DNA of 64,000 nt from Phoronis australis (Eukaryota; Phoronida; Phoronidae): positions 40,926 through 104,925 of the forward strand of contig NMRA01000446.1 of NCBI GenBank assembly GCA_002633005.1, in the 5' to 3' direction. Numbering within the stretch: position 1 is the first letter of the stretch; each line of letters begins with the position of its first letter. The translations under genes and the position numbers were made by a program. Shown one piece after another: positions 35,331-46,029 of this stretch. The notes below the pieces were generated by a model. The model saw nothing but the letters and a program-made list of their open reading frames with translations, searched no databases and was not told the DNA's origin.

Positions 35331-37299
35331 TTCTGGTCGATAATCACTGACATAGTATCTTAATCGTACATACACTGTTAGCGGTAAAATTATCGAATGT
35401 CTTGGAAGACAACAGCGAGAATTGGCAATTTGTGATGAAATCACAAAAGTACAACGGATTTTGTTGTTTTGTAACTGCTTTCGTCAAAGCTAATTCGTCT
35501 ATCAACAGCATGCTTTTTCGGCTGTAAAGCGATTTTGTCCCTTTAACTACAAACCACATCAATTTCCTCTCAGGGGTATTTGTTCTTTCAATCCATTGCT
35601 ATAAATCTTTGATTAAACTAAAATGTGTAGCACCAGAACATCTCAAATAGGAAACGTCCGACAAACACTACTCTTCATGGTTGTGAGAACACGCGTACTG
35701 CACGCCAAAACAATTGTGTTGTGTAATGAGGGCACGACGTAACGAGTTGACAGGGGCGAAAAGTAATCTCTTTCATTCAAGGACATTTTGCAATGTTGTC
35801 ATTTTTAAGTGATCCACTTTTTAAAGTGTCAGCCACTCCCGAGTTGATAAGCACATTCAGCACTGGTATTTGCAAGACAAGTGTTTAACACTTGTGTTGC
35901 ATCGTGGGTAAATAAGGCAGAATCAGAGTGGCGTTTTGCTATTTCAGGACGGGTCGATCTATCGGCAACGAATTTACAAACCCCTCTGCATGAAATGTGC
36001 ATACAAAAACGCCGTCCATCAACTCTATCGCATTAGCGACACGGCATTTTTCATTTAATCTCCGCTGTAATCAGGAAAGGGATATTCTTCTAAGGATCGT
36101 ACCGGCTGTTTTGGCTACTGAAACCAACTGGCCGTGACATTCAACTTACCAACCCGCCGTGACAGTCAACTTAACGGGCAATCGATGATGACTTGTCAAT
36201 ATCTTCAACAATTTTTTTCGACCGTAAAAACAACAATGACTCTTTAAATTACGCGTGCGATGAATTATAATTTCTCTCGTCACTTTTCCAATGACAAGAC
36301 TTAGTTACAAATAACAATTACTGATATGAACGATGTTGACTAGATATCATTTTAACGTTATGAAAGCTCTGAAATTAACAAAATTTTGACAGAATGAACG
36401 AAAACGTGCACCAGAAGCCTAGAACGCGAGGTTTGGCATGCTGTCCACAAAATATGCGTGTCTTCCTCAGAGAACTTGTCTATATGCTGTCATTTCGCAC
36501 CCTCCACAGAATAGCAAGGTTTGCCGCGTGCGATCTTTAGTCATTATTAACCCATGCATGTTTAAATTAATGATCAGCTCGGGAGAAACATATATCACGG
36601 CCTTTTCATATGTAGACTAGAAAAGAGTGCATCGCCTTATCTAAAAGCCGAACATGAAATGTGTCAAAGGCAAAACAAGTTGGGATTGTCTTTCATCTAT
36701 ATGACTGATAATTTTTCATAACCCTCTCTAAGTATCGTCGTTCACTCGGCAGCACTAGCGCACATGCAAACCCCCTTTTTATTTCCCTCTGAGTGTGTCA
36801 GTTTTTTATATGGACTTACATGTAAAATTTGAATTAGCCGGATAGGGTAACATCGGGATACGTAACGAGCCGAAATAACATTGGGGTAGAGAAATATCGA
36901 GACGGGCATCCTCCACATTGTCTGGGAAGCAGTAGGATAGGATTATACTGGGGCCGTACGCAGTGTTGGTGCTGAAGTAATTCCAATTTTTAGAAAATTG
37001 CATTTGCAACAAATCAACAATGCATCAAAACATTTTTATAACTTCCTTTATCAGTTTGATGGTAGGCAAAATCACAAGTTTACTTCATTAAAAATGCTCA
37101 GAGTTTACCAAATAAGGTAAATGTCGTATGGACGCAACTCAAGTTCCTGGAAACAAAATAATGTTTGATAAATTTGCTTTGAAATACAAGTGTTCCCCAA
37201 TTGCATTTTTGGAAGATTTGTAAATGTTGGTGATCAAATGAACTAGCGTGACTGCCAGTTTGGAAATACATGTGCATCTTCTGGTTGCAACTTCAATAC
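35331..37299. other. Gene-free stretch
   Basis: Includes a short hairpin ACAAGTGTT/AACACTTGT near 35878 and a doubled CCGTGACA(T/G)TCAACTTA near 36132. No gene was seen. Confidence 0.35.
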
Positions 37300-37620
37300 C
37301 AGCATTTTTTAATGGAAGTTCCAACTTTACCACCAGGTGGCGCTCATAAATTCAGAAATCTGCATTAAATTTGCATTTTAAAGTGAAAAATAACAAATTG
37401 TGAGATTTTATGACTTAATGCGACCAATAGAAATGCAACTTACAGCATCAGCCCTTATCGACAACCAGTTTTGATATTTTTATATAAAATTATTTGCCCT
37501 TTCATGCCAAGTGCCAGAATTAGCCAATTAAGTCAATTTTCATGGAAGTCTGACAGTCCACACATGGGAACTTTTATTTTGTTAAATACAGTGGTTTGTG
37601 ACATCAAAAAAATGCTTGGA
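37300..37620. repeat. Dispersed repeat of about 325 bp, copy 2
   Basis: Same orientation and order of landmarks as 11556-11880, including GCTCATAAATTCA, TTATGACTTAATG, CATGGGAACTTTT and TTTGTGACATCAAAAA. Confidence 0.7.
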
Positions 37621-37634
37621 CAGAGTAGCGAGTG

Positions 37635-37689
37635 CCCTCACTCATGATTTTGGCAGTCCCTCCCTCATGATTTTGGCAGTCCCTCCCTC
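37635..37689. repeat. Two-copy tandem repeat, 24-bp period
   Basis: CTCATGATTTTGGCAGTCCC is repeated head to tail with a CTCCCT linker. Confidence 0.85.
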
Positions 37690-37784
37690 TCAAACAAATT
37701 GCTACCCACGACTCTCCTCACTTGACAGAAAACTAGACTGGGAGATCTATCATTAATGTTATGAAGCTTACATTTCGTGGCCAC

Positions 37785-37943
37785 CAGGGCTGAGTTGCAT
37801 AAAACTTCAAAAGTTATCCGCTGGGTAAGTTAGATTGTTGTATGACGTCAGGTGCATTAGTGTTCAACAATAACAACGTGACACGTGATAATGCGACGTC
37901 ATTGTTGCTATATGGCGTATAACTTTTATGCAACTGAGCCCAG
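37785..37943. mobile_element. Short MITE with GTTGCATAAAA inverted ends
   Basis: The left end CAGGGCTGAGTTGCATAAAA pairs with the right end, whose reverse complement is CTGGGCTCAGTTGCATAAAA. Inner parts (ATGACGTC, CAACAATAACAACGTGACAC) also show partial symmetry. The element is 159 bp with no ORF. Confidence 0.75.
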
Positions 37944-39397
37944 AAGGATGTGGAACTGGGGGAGGGCGAAACTGGTGTCGCTCAGAGGATTTGCTCAAAT
38001 TTTCTTTACTCCCGTCACTAAAAAATTCTTCTATGTTTATGTCCACTTATGATTTTTTGGGGAATTGGACAGCGTGATGGTGTCCAGGGGTAAATTATCT
38101 CCTTGCTACACCACTGCTGGAGTTACTGCCAAATGATATACTCCTATCTCCTTACTATTAAGTGTGAAAAACACTTCTTGGAAGAACTGCTACAATTGGT
38201 CAAAATGAAACGAGAAAAGCAACCTTGGGAGGTAAATAGGGGTTGTGTAAATCCAGCGTCGGATTTCAGATGAGACTCCTGCCAAGGTGCAATCAAACAC
38301 CAGATGGCGTGCTGTACACACAGTGGTACATGCACATTTCAGGCTCTGTGGCCAAATTGCACAGAGCAAAAATTTCCTTTAATAAAATCAGAAGCCCCAG
38401 GAGTGATTGTAGCAAAACAACAAAGCAATCATACACTTGGTGCAACAGCTGATAATCGTAAATGTTTATTATGAGATACAACAAAACAGACCTTGTGCAT
38501 AAAAATATTAGAAAAGGACATGATTGGCAGATTGACTAGTGCAATGGGAATTATGGATTATAAACCATAAACAGAAGACCTTTATTGATACAAATGGTCT
38601 GAGGCCGCGGAGCCTTTGATATCTCCTTAGATTCAATTCTTCTGTGCACAGTTTTTATTTATTTATTAATTTTACATAAAGAAGTAATTTTCACACTTAA
38701 GTGATTGCTTACCAATCATATGCAAATCAGATTGCCTGTGTTTACATAAATATTGACAAAAATTATTTATATTAAGTATTCACGAAAAATCTTACAGAGT
38801 ATGCACTGCTTATGTTTAATTACGCATAAATCAATGTAATTATAAAACTATACATGATTAAAGCAGTCGACCATAATCACTATGCAACATGTCTTACAAA
38901 ATGCTAAACTCTCATAATATCAAAGTTGCACAAAAAACACCAACTATTAATTTGAAAAAAAAACAAATCCAAACCAAAAATAAAAACAAATGACCGCACG
39001 TTAGGGACCACATCAGCACTGCCAATGGGACGGCGTCCCCTTAATACACAACATGGCTGCTCGGCGTCCCCTTAATACACAACATGGCTGCTCGGGGTCC
39101 ATTCACCTGACATTTACATTTTTTTTTACAAATTTGTGCGTTTGTTTTATGGTGAAGGCCCCAATGGCCTGTTATTGTTGAGGGTTGAAATCACCACTCA
39201 ACCGTAATTTTACTTTTAACTTTCCATTAATCTCAAAAACATTTCAGTTTGTCCAATACGCATCACTTATAACTTGTGCAGAGTAGTGGAATTGGCGCCA
39301 GAGGTCACTTTGGAAATACCATGGTTACAAACATATTTAGTCTAGTTAGCATGCCACCTGTTGGGCACATCATGTGTCCTCAGTCTGAAACTATTTC
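37944..39397. other. Gene-free stretch downstream of the membrane-protein gene
   Basis: Contains a two-copy 35-bp duplication at about 39020-39092 (GCGTCCCCTTAATACACAAC). A run of AATAAA words on the minus strand near 38650-38665 could serve the gene at 39562. No coding feature was seen. Confidence 0.4.
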
Positions 39398-39471
39398 TGC
39401 CCGACTGGGATTCGAACCTGGGACCTTCTGCTAACCGTACAGACACTCTAGTCCACTGAGTCATTGGAACC
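39398..39471 (-). repeat. tRNA-derived SINE head
   Basis: Read on the minus strand it starts GGTTCCAATGACTCAGTGGA (A-box-like) and has CCCAGGTTCGAATCCC (a perfect B box) at tRNA spacing, about 74 nt in total. The 5' and 3' ends do not form a full acceptor stem, so it is better read as a SINE head than as a tRNA gene. It lies about 90 bp past the stop codon of the membrane-protein gene, on the same strand, so it may sit in its 3' UTR. Confidence 0.65.
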
Positions 39472-39561
39472 ACTTGTTGAAAACGGAAATTCAGACTAAA
39501 CATGTTTGTGATGTATATTTCCACATCGGTTTGAAATTAACATTACTCATATATATCACGG

Positions 39562-39968
39562 TTACTCCTTCATGCTTTCGTAACTTCCGAATGCAAACTC
39601 GCTGATTTCTTTACGAATTCTTTCCACCTCAGCATTTTTTGGATCAAACACAGCGCCTCCGCAAACGGCCAACAGGCAGCATTGCGGTCGACCACATTCG
39701 TCCTTGTACATTATTTCAATGGCGACAGTTCTGGTGAGAAAACACAGCACTATGAACATGATCCCCCAAGTTACGAACCATATCCCACCGCGAACCCCCT
39801 CACCATCATACTGACCCCAGTCACATGTCCACCAAATACACGGAATAAAATGAAGCCATATCCCGATCAAACAAGAAGTGAGGAAGGACCATGCAAGGCC
39901 AGCAAATAGAACGGGTCGCCTCGTAATACGTACGGTAGTGATGTCGTCTTTGCGAAGATCAAGGTTGC
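39562..39968 (-). CDS. Membrane-protein gene, coding exon 3 with stop
   Basis: Encodes residues from GNLDLRKDDITTVRITRRP to the C-terminal FGSYESMKE and stop. It carries helices two and three. Confidence 0.8.
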
Positions 39969-41513
39969 CTAGAAAATAATGAGTACAAAATGTTACCAGT
40001 GGTAGAATTACATGTGTATCATTAACATATATCAACATTGAATAATTTCATTATTCCTACTCAATGTCTTAAGATAACTCACGTTTTCCTCATAACGTTA
40101 AATCGTCGTAAGAGACCGTCCGAAGTTGGTAAATGGTGCAACTCCTTACGATCTGGGCTCAACCGAAAACCACGGTTCAACTGTGAGTCTACACCAATGT
40201 GATAAACGAGACTAGTTCTACTTGCTGTGTTAGTTGCAGGTATCATTATCTCTTTCATGACACACAATGTGTGACAGGACAAAGCCTTTTCAAATTAGTG
40301 TAGATATGCCTCTGGAGTGTGAGACCCCTGAGGTTGCTGTCAAGTCGTCACGACAATTCTAGGTTATGCTTGGCAAGTCAACAGCAAAATTGTCAAGCAA
40401 CACACAGCTTTCCGCAAGTCGCTGTCAAGTCGTCACGACACTTCTACGTTATGCTTGGCAAGTCAACAGCAAAACTGTCAACCAACACACAGCTTTCCGC
40501 AAGTGCGACAGGGATGCTTGGAAAATAGACTTCAGCACCAGTTGGCCATTTTGCAGTTTAAAAACTTTTGTGTGTTCTGCTATAGGGTGTCCACAACCAG
40601 TTACCATGAAGAATTGAAAGCTGTGACTTGGACTAGGCTTGCCCAATAGTTGCCCAGGTTACAAAAGCACAGGAAAATCTCAAGAATATGATTTTGATCT
40701 CGATATTGCTCATTTAAGTCAACAATGTTGTACAGTGTCACTGTTCAGTGAGACGCTATAAATGAGTGCCATCACTGCCATTATGACCCTACCTGAAGCT
40801 GCGCAAGGACAACAGCACCTGTCCTGCATGATGACCAGAGAGCTTCCGTCAATCAACACCATGTCCCGCCCACATACCCAGAATCCCCAGCGTTTGAAGT
40901 AGGAACAGCTCAGCCCTGGAGAGTATCTGGAATAGAAGATACAATTATGAAGTCAACAGCACTACTGAGACACAATGGTTAATCTGGTGAATTCATTTGA
41001 TTGGTTACAGTGATTCACACGTTGATTAGTTGTACAGTAATTTTCAATATAAACTGGAAAATGTTGAGCTTCAACTTAGTTTCGATAAAAAAACGTGATT
41101 AGATACCCGTTTTTTAGCTAGAATACAAGTCAATACTGGCTAGACCTCAACAAAATTTGGACAATATACAGAGCAAGACCACCATCCATTCATAAATAAA
41201 CAATTAGTACTTAGGCACAATAATGTCACATTTACCTAATTATTGTCGGAAAGTAAACGTTTTGAGATCTGTGCAATCACCACAATATGGAAGTTTATCA
41301 GACGAGACACAAAACTTAATAATTTAGGCCCAATATCCAATGTGTATTCCATGGAATAAAACAACAGTCTTACTTATACCTGTACATAAATCTAGGCAAC
41401 AAGAAGCCCACAATGACTGCTACTACAGCGACAGCATCAATTGCGAGAGCGCCGACTCGAGTCTCTGGGAACAAATCATAATTGGAAGGAGGCCACACAC
41501 TTTTGTTACTCAT
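39562..41513 (-). CDS. Uncharacterised three-helix membrane protein, complete, 3 coding exons
   Basis: Three minus-strand exons (41380-41513, 40793-40926, 39562-39968) join in frame to give 224 residues. All four splice sites are good (GTATAAG and GTAGGG donors; CTATTCCAG and TTTTCTAG acceptors). The ATG is the first base after a TTACAG acceptor, implying an upstream non-coding exon. Predicted helices lie at about 24-44, 109-131 and 151-168. A CCCPC cluster lies at about 82-86, then LDLRKDDITTVRITRRP at 92-108. After the last helix comes VAIEIMYKDECGRPQCCLLA (171-190), followed by a charged helix to the end. I do not recognise the family. The strand-like stretches around the helical hairpin could be the two halves of a PH-like fold; that is inference. 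There is no cleavable signal peptide. The product is probably a plasma-membrane or endomembrane protein. Confidence 0.75.
40336..40505. repeat. Two-copy tandem repeat, 85-bp period, in an intron
   Basis: GCTGTCAAGTCGTCACGACA begins each copy (40336 and 40421), and CACACAGCTTTCCGCAAGT ends each. It lies in the second intron of the membrane-protein gene. Confidence 0.9.
40793..40926 (-). CDS. Membrane-protein gene, coding exon 2
   Basis: Encodes YSPGLSCSYFKRWGFWVCGR and then DMVLIDGSSLVIMQDRCCCP. It is the same length as exon 1 (134 bp). Ends in phase 1 at a GTAGGG donor. Confidence 0.75.
41380..41513 (-). CDS. Membrane-protein gene, coding exon 1
   Basis: Begins MSNKSVWPPSNYDLFPETRV and contains the first membrane helix (AIDAVAVVAVIVGFLLP). 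Ends at ATGTACAG before the GTATAAG donor (phase 2). Confidence 0.75.
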
Positions 41514-41639
41514 CTGTAAGAGCAAATGGAAAAAATGTTATAACACAAGACAAGGGATTTAAAGGTAGTAGTTACATTTAGTATTACAAAATTTAAGTAC
41601 ATTTCTGTTGACTCGTCAATGTTTTGGGGATTTTCGGTA

Positions 41640-42680
41640 AGTGCAAATTACAATCCAGTAACTGAATTGTAATTTCCCAAATACACAGTTCCATATAGAG
41701 AGTTATAGACTGTTTAGAAAAGACAGGACTCAAGGTGGAGGTGGAATCATAAATTATGTGCATCTTGATATACCATGCCATCAAGTAAAGAATCTCATGC
41801 AGACAAAAACAGAAACTATTATTGGAAATAAGGCCAAATACTTGGACAAAGTGTTTAATTATAACCACTCATAAACCACCTGATGCTTTAAACGAAGCTT
41901 TTATGACTGAAATGACTGCATTGCTTGACACTGCTGTAAATGACTATGATAATTTTGGATCCTGGGAGATCTAAATTTTGATATGTTGGTAAAAGCCAAA
42001 TGCAAGCCTCTTTGTGATCTATGTGATAATTACAACCTCGAACAGTTGATTAGTGAGCCTACAATCTATACCATACACCGACACTCCCTGATTGTGTTTA
42101 CTACTGCTCCTCAGAAAACAACCTCATCAGGCACCATTACTATGTAGGTCTGAGTGATACTGACTTCATGGTGTACATGTATGTCACTGTAAAGATCCGG
42201 GCACCAAGAATGCAATCATGTACTGCAGTTATGTTTTGACAATAATGTTTATAGTTGTGACTTGTGAGGTTAATTATTTTCCGCTTGCAGCTTGTCAGAG
42301 TTTTGACGATCCATCTGACAATCACTGGGCATAACAGACATTGCTCACAGTGGTAATTAACGAGCATGCACCGCAGAAACAGACTAAGTATAGAGCCAGG
42401 GAGTCACCTGTCATGAACAAGCGCCTGAAGAAAGTTGTTCAAGACAAAAAGAGGCTACGCAATCCTTACAGCAGATTTCTGTGTCCCAAAAATTGGGAGA
42501 TATACCATGCTCAGAGAAATCATACTGCTGGCATCAGAAAGCAGGCAATACGTGACTATTTTAAAACAAAGTATGAGGATGGAGCCAACAATAAGGACTT
42601 TGGGCCTACAATCAAACCCGTCTTGAAAGACAAGGGAAGTAAGGTTTGTGGCAATATTATGCTGATGTGTGTACTATGTT
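41640..42680 (+). pseudogene. Jockey-like non-LTR retrotransposon: endonuclease and linker region
   Basis: In broken frames the plus strand encodes hallmarks of an apurinic-type endonuclease. These are YRLFRKDRTQGGGGIINYV at about 41700-41755 and GDLNFDM-like text near 41970. The ORF 42341-42682 then contains VINEHAPQKQTKYRARESPV and RKQAIRDYFKTKYED, the conserved spacer between endonuclease and reverse transcriptase in Jockey/CR1-type elements. Stops and frameshifts show decay. The frame is lost after about 42680, and the reverse transcriptase resumes near 46030. The element lies upstream of the membrane-protein gene on the opposite strand. Confidence 0.75.
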
Positions 42681-44670
42681 AGGGCAATTCAGTGAAAAGG
42701 TCAACCTCGAGACAAAAAATTAAAATTGAGGCTAAAATTTCTGGTCTCATCTGAAAGCCCATTCTCTCTAGTTTTAGGACCCATATTTGACTGTCCATTT
42801 TTGGGGGTCACTTGACCCTAAAAAATTACCTCGATTTTCATGTGTGTTGCTAACTATTGCCATAAAAAGGCTAATTATGGGTATTTCACTATACTATCAA
42901 ATTTGTGCAATCACATGAGCCTCAGACTTCATAAAAAATTATATTTCAACTTTGGCACATCATCGTCCTCTTGGGGTCAAAGGTCAACTCCTGGATATCA
43001 TGGTGCCGTACGTCCATCACAAAAAGTGTTAAAAAATTTAGTTACGTTAAAAGTTTTCAATCAAAATTCAAATAATTTCAGATTCTCTTTTAAATTGTTC
43101 CTCAACACTATTGACCAAAATTTCAGATCCCAGGGATTATTCATTAAGTCAGAAATTGTGTGACAGACGTACAGCAAATTTGTACTTCTGTCACGTAGGT
43201 CCATCACACCCAAGAAATTACAATTTTTCAGCAAATAAAAGTAACCTTAGGTCATTTTTTACTTTCTAAACATACAGAAAATAAAATGTTTCTCACACCT
43301 AAGAAATTAAATGATAAAATATTACAAAGGCACCTTTAAAATTATGTGAAGAAGTTGCTACAGATTTAAAGTTAATGCATTGGACTTTTTCAATTTCAAA
43401 AGTATTTTCAGAAAAGTTACATTAGTTTACAATGTCATCTAGTGAATCTTAGTAGAATTCAACTTAAAATCAGACAGTTGGCCCACATTATAAAATGTAA
43501 ATAAAACAAAATGCTAATTTAATGAACCTATTGTTTATCTGTTGGTACCCTGTGTTTGTAAAGAAATGCGTAGCTTTTGGGAAATTGAAGATGCAAAAAT
43601 ATTCATACAAAAGAATTCCTAAGGTGCTCTAGAGTATCATAAATAACAAGAGACCTTAAGGAATACATGTCAAGTTGTTATTGCACTAGAATCAACATCT
43701 TATTTCTGCTTTGACCTGCTATGCTGTGTTTTGGGTTGAAAAAGCCGATACTGGGCATTTTTAAGTGGTAGGAACCTGTCACCTACTTTATAGGGCATTT
43801 TTGACACACCCTCACTGACTGTAGTCATCGTTTTTGTGTTTTTCAGTGTATTGGGTCATTGGGTGGCTTGTGTGAAATGATTCAAAGCAAATGATTACAT
43901 TGTCTCATCTTACGTATTTTTGATCCCTCAATCTTTTTCAGAATTAGACTAATTTTTTTTTCTGCCGAGCTTCGAGATTAAACCGGCGTTTAGAAACGAT
44001 AGAGGAAATTGTTGGAGACCACGGGAAGAACAAATGCTACTGGGAGAAGAATAAATACCTGCCCGAATATTCTTTGAAACTCGAAATAAATGCCAACGTG
44101 GATGAAGAAATTCATAATTGTACTTGAGCGTACTATGATGTGACATTATTTTAAGCAGCCTCTCTTTAAATTTGAAAAGAGGGCATGAGTTAAAGAGCTG
44201 GATCAAAACCTAATCATACTAATCACTAAATAGAAACTAACATCAAATAACTTAGTTCTACATATTCCTAAATCATAATCCTAAATGCAGTTAATTAAAA
44301 AATGTCTTGTTTTCACACTGGAAGACAGCACAGGTGATTCGAATCAAAATATGAATGTCAAAAGTCGATGCAGTCTACTAAACCATGCTTTGCATTTTGT
44401 TTTAAAAGCGAAGGCAACCTTTTTTCATGTCATTTTTAGCAAAAATAAGATTCGTTGATTATCCCAAACATATTTTTCACTTATTTACTGCTTTTCATAA
44501 TTTAATTAATTACTCATCGTTTACTCCGGAAGTGACGTTTTGGGAGGCAAGAATTTTGCGCCAATCTCTTTTCATATAGTCTGACTGTGAGAGCAGTCGA
44601 GTCAGTCTTTGTTCTACCTCGGTTGTGATAAGTTCGGTCGTCATTTGCTTTTGCTTACGAGTCAGTCAAC

Positions 44671-44760
44671 ATGCCACGCTGTTGCTGCGTACTGGGGTGT
44701 ACTCATTATTGTCTCACGTACAGAGGAAGAACTGTCCCACTTGCCCGAGTGTCCCGCGAC
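44671..44760 (+). pseudogene. Mirror copy of the THAP N-terminus in the left arm
   Basis: MPRCCCVLGCTHYCLTYRGR is encoded from the ATG at 44671. It duplicates, in opposite orientation, the start at 45471. Homology to a THAP finger fades after about 30 codons, where the inverted repeat ends. Confidence 0.65.
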
Positions 44761-45471
44761 ACACTCCCACTGAAGGGTGATCAGAGCACCCAAACATCCT
44801 GCCGTATGACTCCCTCGCCAAACAACTGGCACCTTCCAAAAAGCTCCAATACAAGTCCACAATAAACTTATCAAACTTAGGCTCACCGATCTGTTCATTG
44901 GATGACGAACTGTCCTCTTCACTGGGTGTCGAACTGCGCCTGTATTTACTCCCACTACTCAACATCGCTGCAGGGCTGCTTACAGGCTCTGGGCTGGAGA
45001 CAACAGCACAGGGCGAATCACTGCTAGTTCCCGGAATTGCACGCAATGGGGTACGTTCGGAGGCACGAGGCACGGGTGACAGTAGATGAAGTGCCTCCAG
45101 TCACTGTATATAGTGGCCACAGCTCGCGAGGCTTCTCGCTTCAAAAACGCACTTCTCGGGGTTGGCAACGGGGCACTGCCGGGAATCAACAGCGACGGTA
45201 TGGTACCCTTCTTCAGCCGTTGTTTCGCAGGGACCTTCATCAATTCAGCGTACATTGTCTGTCATAATCTGATGGCAGAAAATGCTTGCCACACACTCGG
45301 TAACCCTCCACTGCTTTGTGTGTAGCGTGGATGGGTAGCGCTGCGTTCTTCACATGAACGAGCTAGCCAAGTACGGCGAAGTGTGTCATCCTTCGGAAAG
45401 CACCGCAAGGTACCCAAAATGCGTGTGAGACGATAATGAGTACATCCCGGCACACAGCAACAGAGTGGCAT
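44714..45471 (-). pseudogene. Decayed THAP-domain protein gene
   Basis: From the ATG at 45471 the minus strand encodes MPLCCCVPGCTHYRLTR, then RCFPKDDTLRRTWLARS. This is the C-x4-C start, proline and tryptophan of a THAP zinc finger. The first frame stops at 45262. A second frame (45255 to about 44980) holds LKKGTIPSLLIPG, which fits the AVPTIF-like end of a THAP domain. A third frame (45073-44714) supplies a serine-rich acidic tail (SSTPSEEDSSSSNEQ). The C-x2-H pair between the first and second parts is missing. At least two frame breaks make it non-functional. THAP domains bind DNA and occur in P-element-type transposases and many host factors. No transposase catalytic domain is visible here. 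Confidence 0.6.
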
Positions 45472-46029
45472 GTTGACTGACTTGTAAACAAAAGCAAACA
45501 ACGACCGAACTTATCACAACCTAGGTAGAACAATGACTGACTCGACAGCTCTAACAGTCAGACTATAATGAAAAGAAATTGGCGCAAAACTCTTGCCTCC
45601 CAAAACGTCACTTTCGGAGTAGAGGACAAGAAATTAATCAAATTCCGAAAAGCTGTAATTAAGTGAAAAATGTGTCTGGGATAATCAACGAACCTTATTT
45701 TTGCTAAAAGTGACATGAAAAAAGGTTGCTTTCGTCTTTAAATAAGAAGATACTGAAGGTCTGTTACTTATACTTTTAAAAATTCATCATGCATCAGAGC
45801 CATCAACGGCATGATCCAGAGAATAATTTTGTGCAAGCTTAGGGTGAGTTCTAATTTAATAAACAATTAATTAAAATGCACTTTTATGACAGTGATTAGT
45901 AAAGTTTTAAATTTTACTTTAAATTTTATATTTTGATAGTTACATTTACTTATTGGTTTTGAATTAGCATTCTATTTAAGGCATAAAAGCAGGTTTTCCT
46001 GATAACTAATAGCTGTCAGGTAAAAAATT

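Larger units (their letters stand above)
44402..45742. mobile_element. Inverted-repeat unit with arms of about 330 bp carrying a THAP gene start
   Basis: The left arm (44402 to about 44735) and right arm (45742 back to about 45410) are near-identical in inverted orientation. Shared text runs from GGCAACCTTTTTTCATGTCA through GTGACGTTTTGGGAGGCAAG and GTTGTGATAAGTTCGGTCGT to GTCAGTCAACATGCCAC. Each arm ends inwards with the same ATG and the first codons of a THAP zinc finger (44671 plus strand, 45471 minus strand). The centre of about 675 bp is single-copy. It could be a long-TIR DNA transposon with a THAP transposase or accessory gene, or an inverted duplication of a gene promoter. No target duplication is evident. 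Confidence 0.75.

Noticed and set aside
39398-39471. Functional tRNA gene
   Set aside because: A and B boxes are good, but the 5' and 3' ends are not complementary over seven pairs and no clear anticodon loop is formed.
44402-45742. Intact P-element-type transposon
   Set aside because: A THAP-like finger is recognisable, but no transposase catalytic region is seen and the gene is frameshifted.
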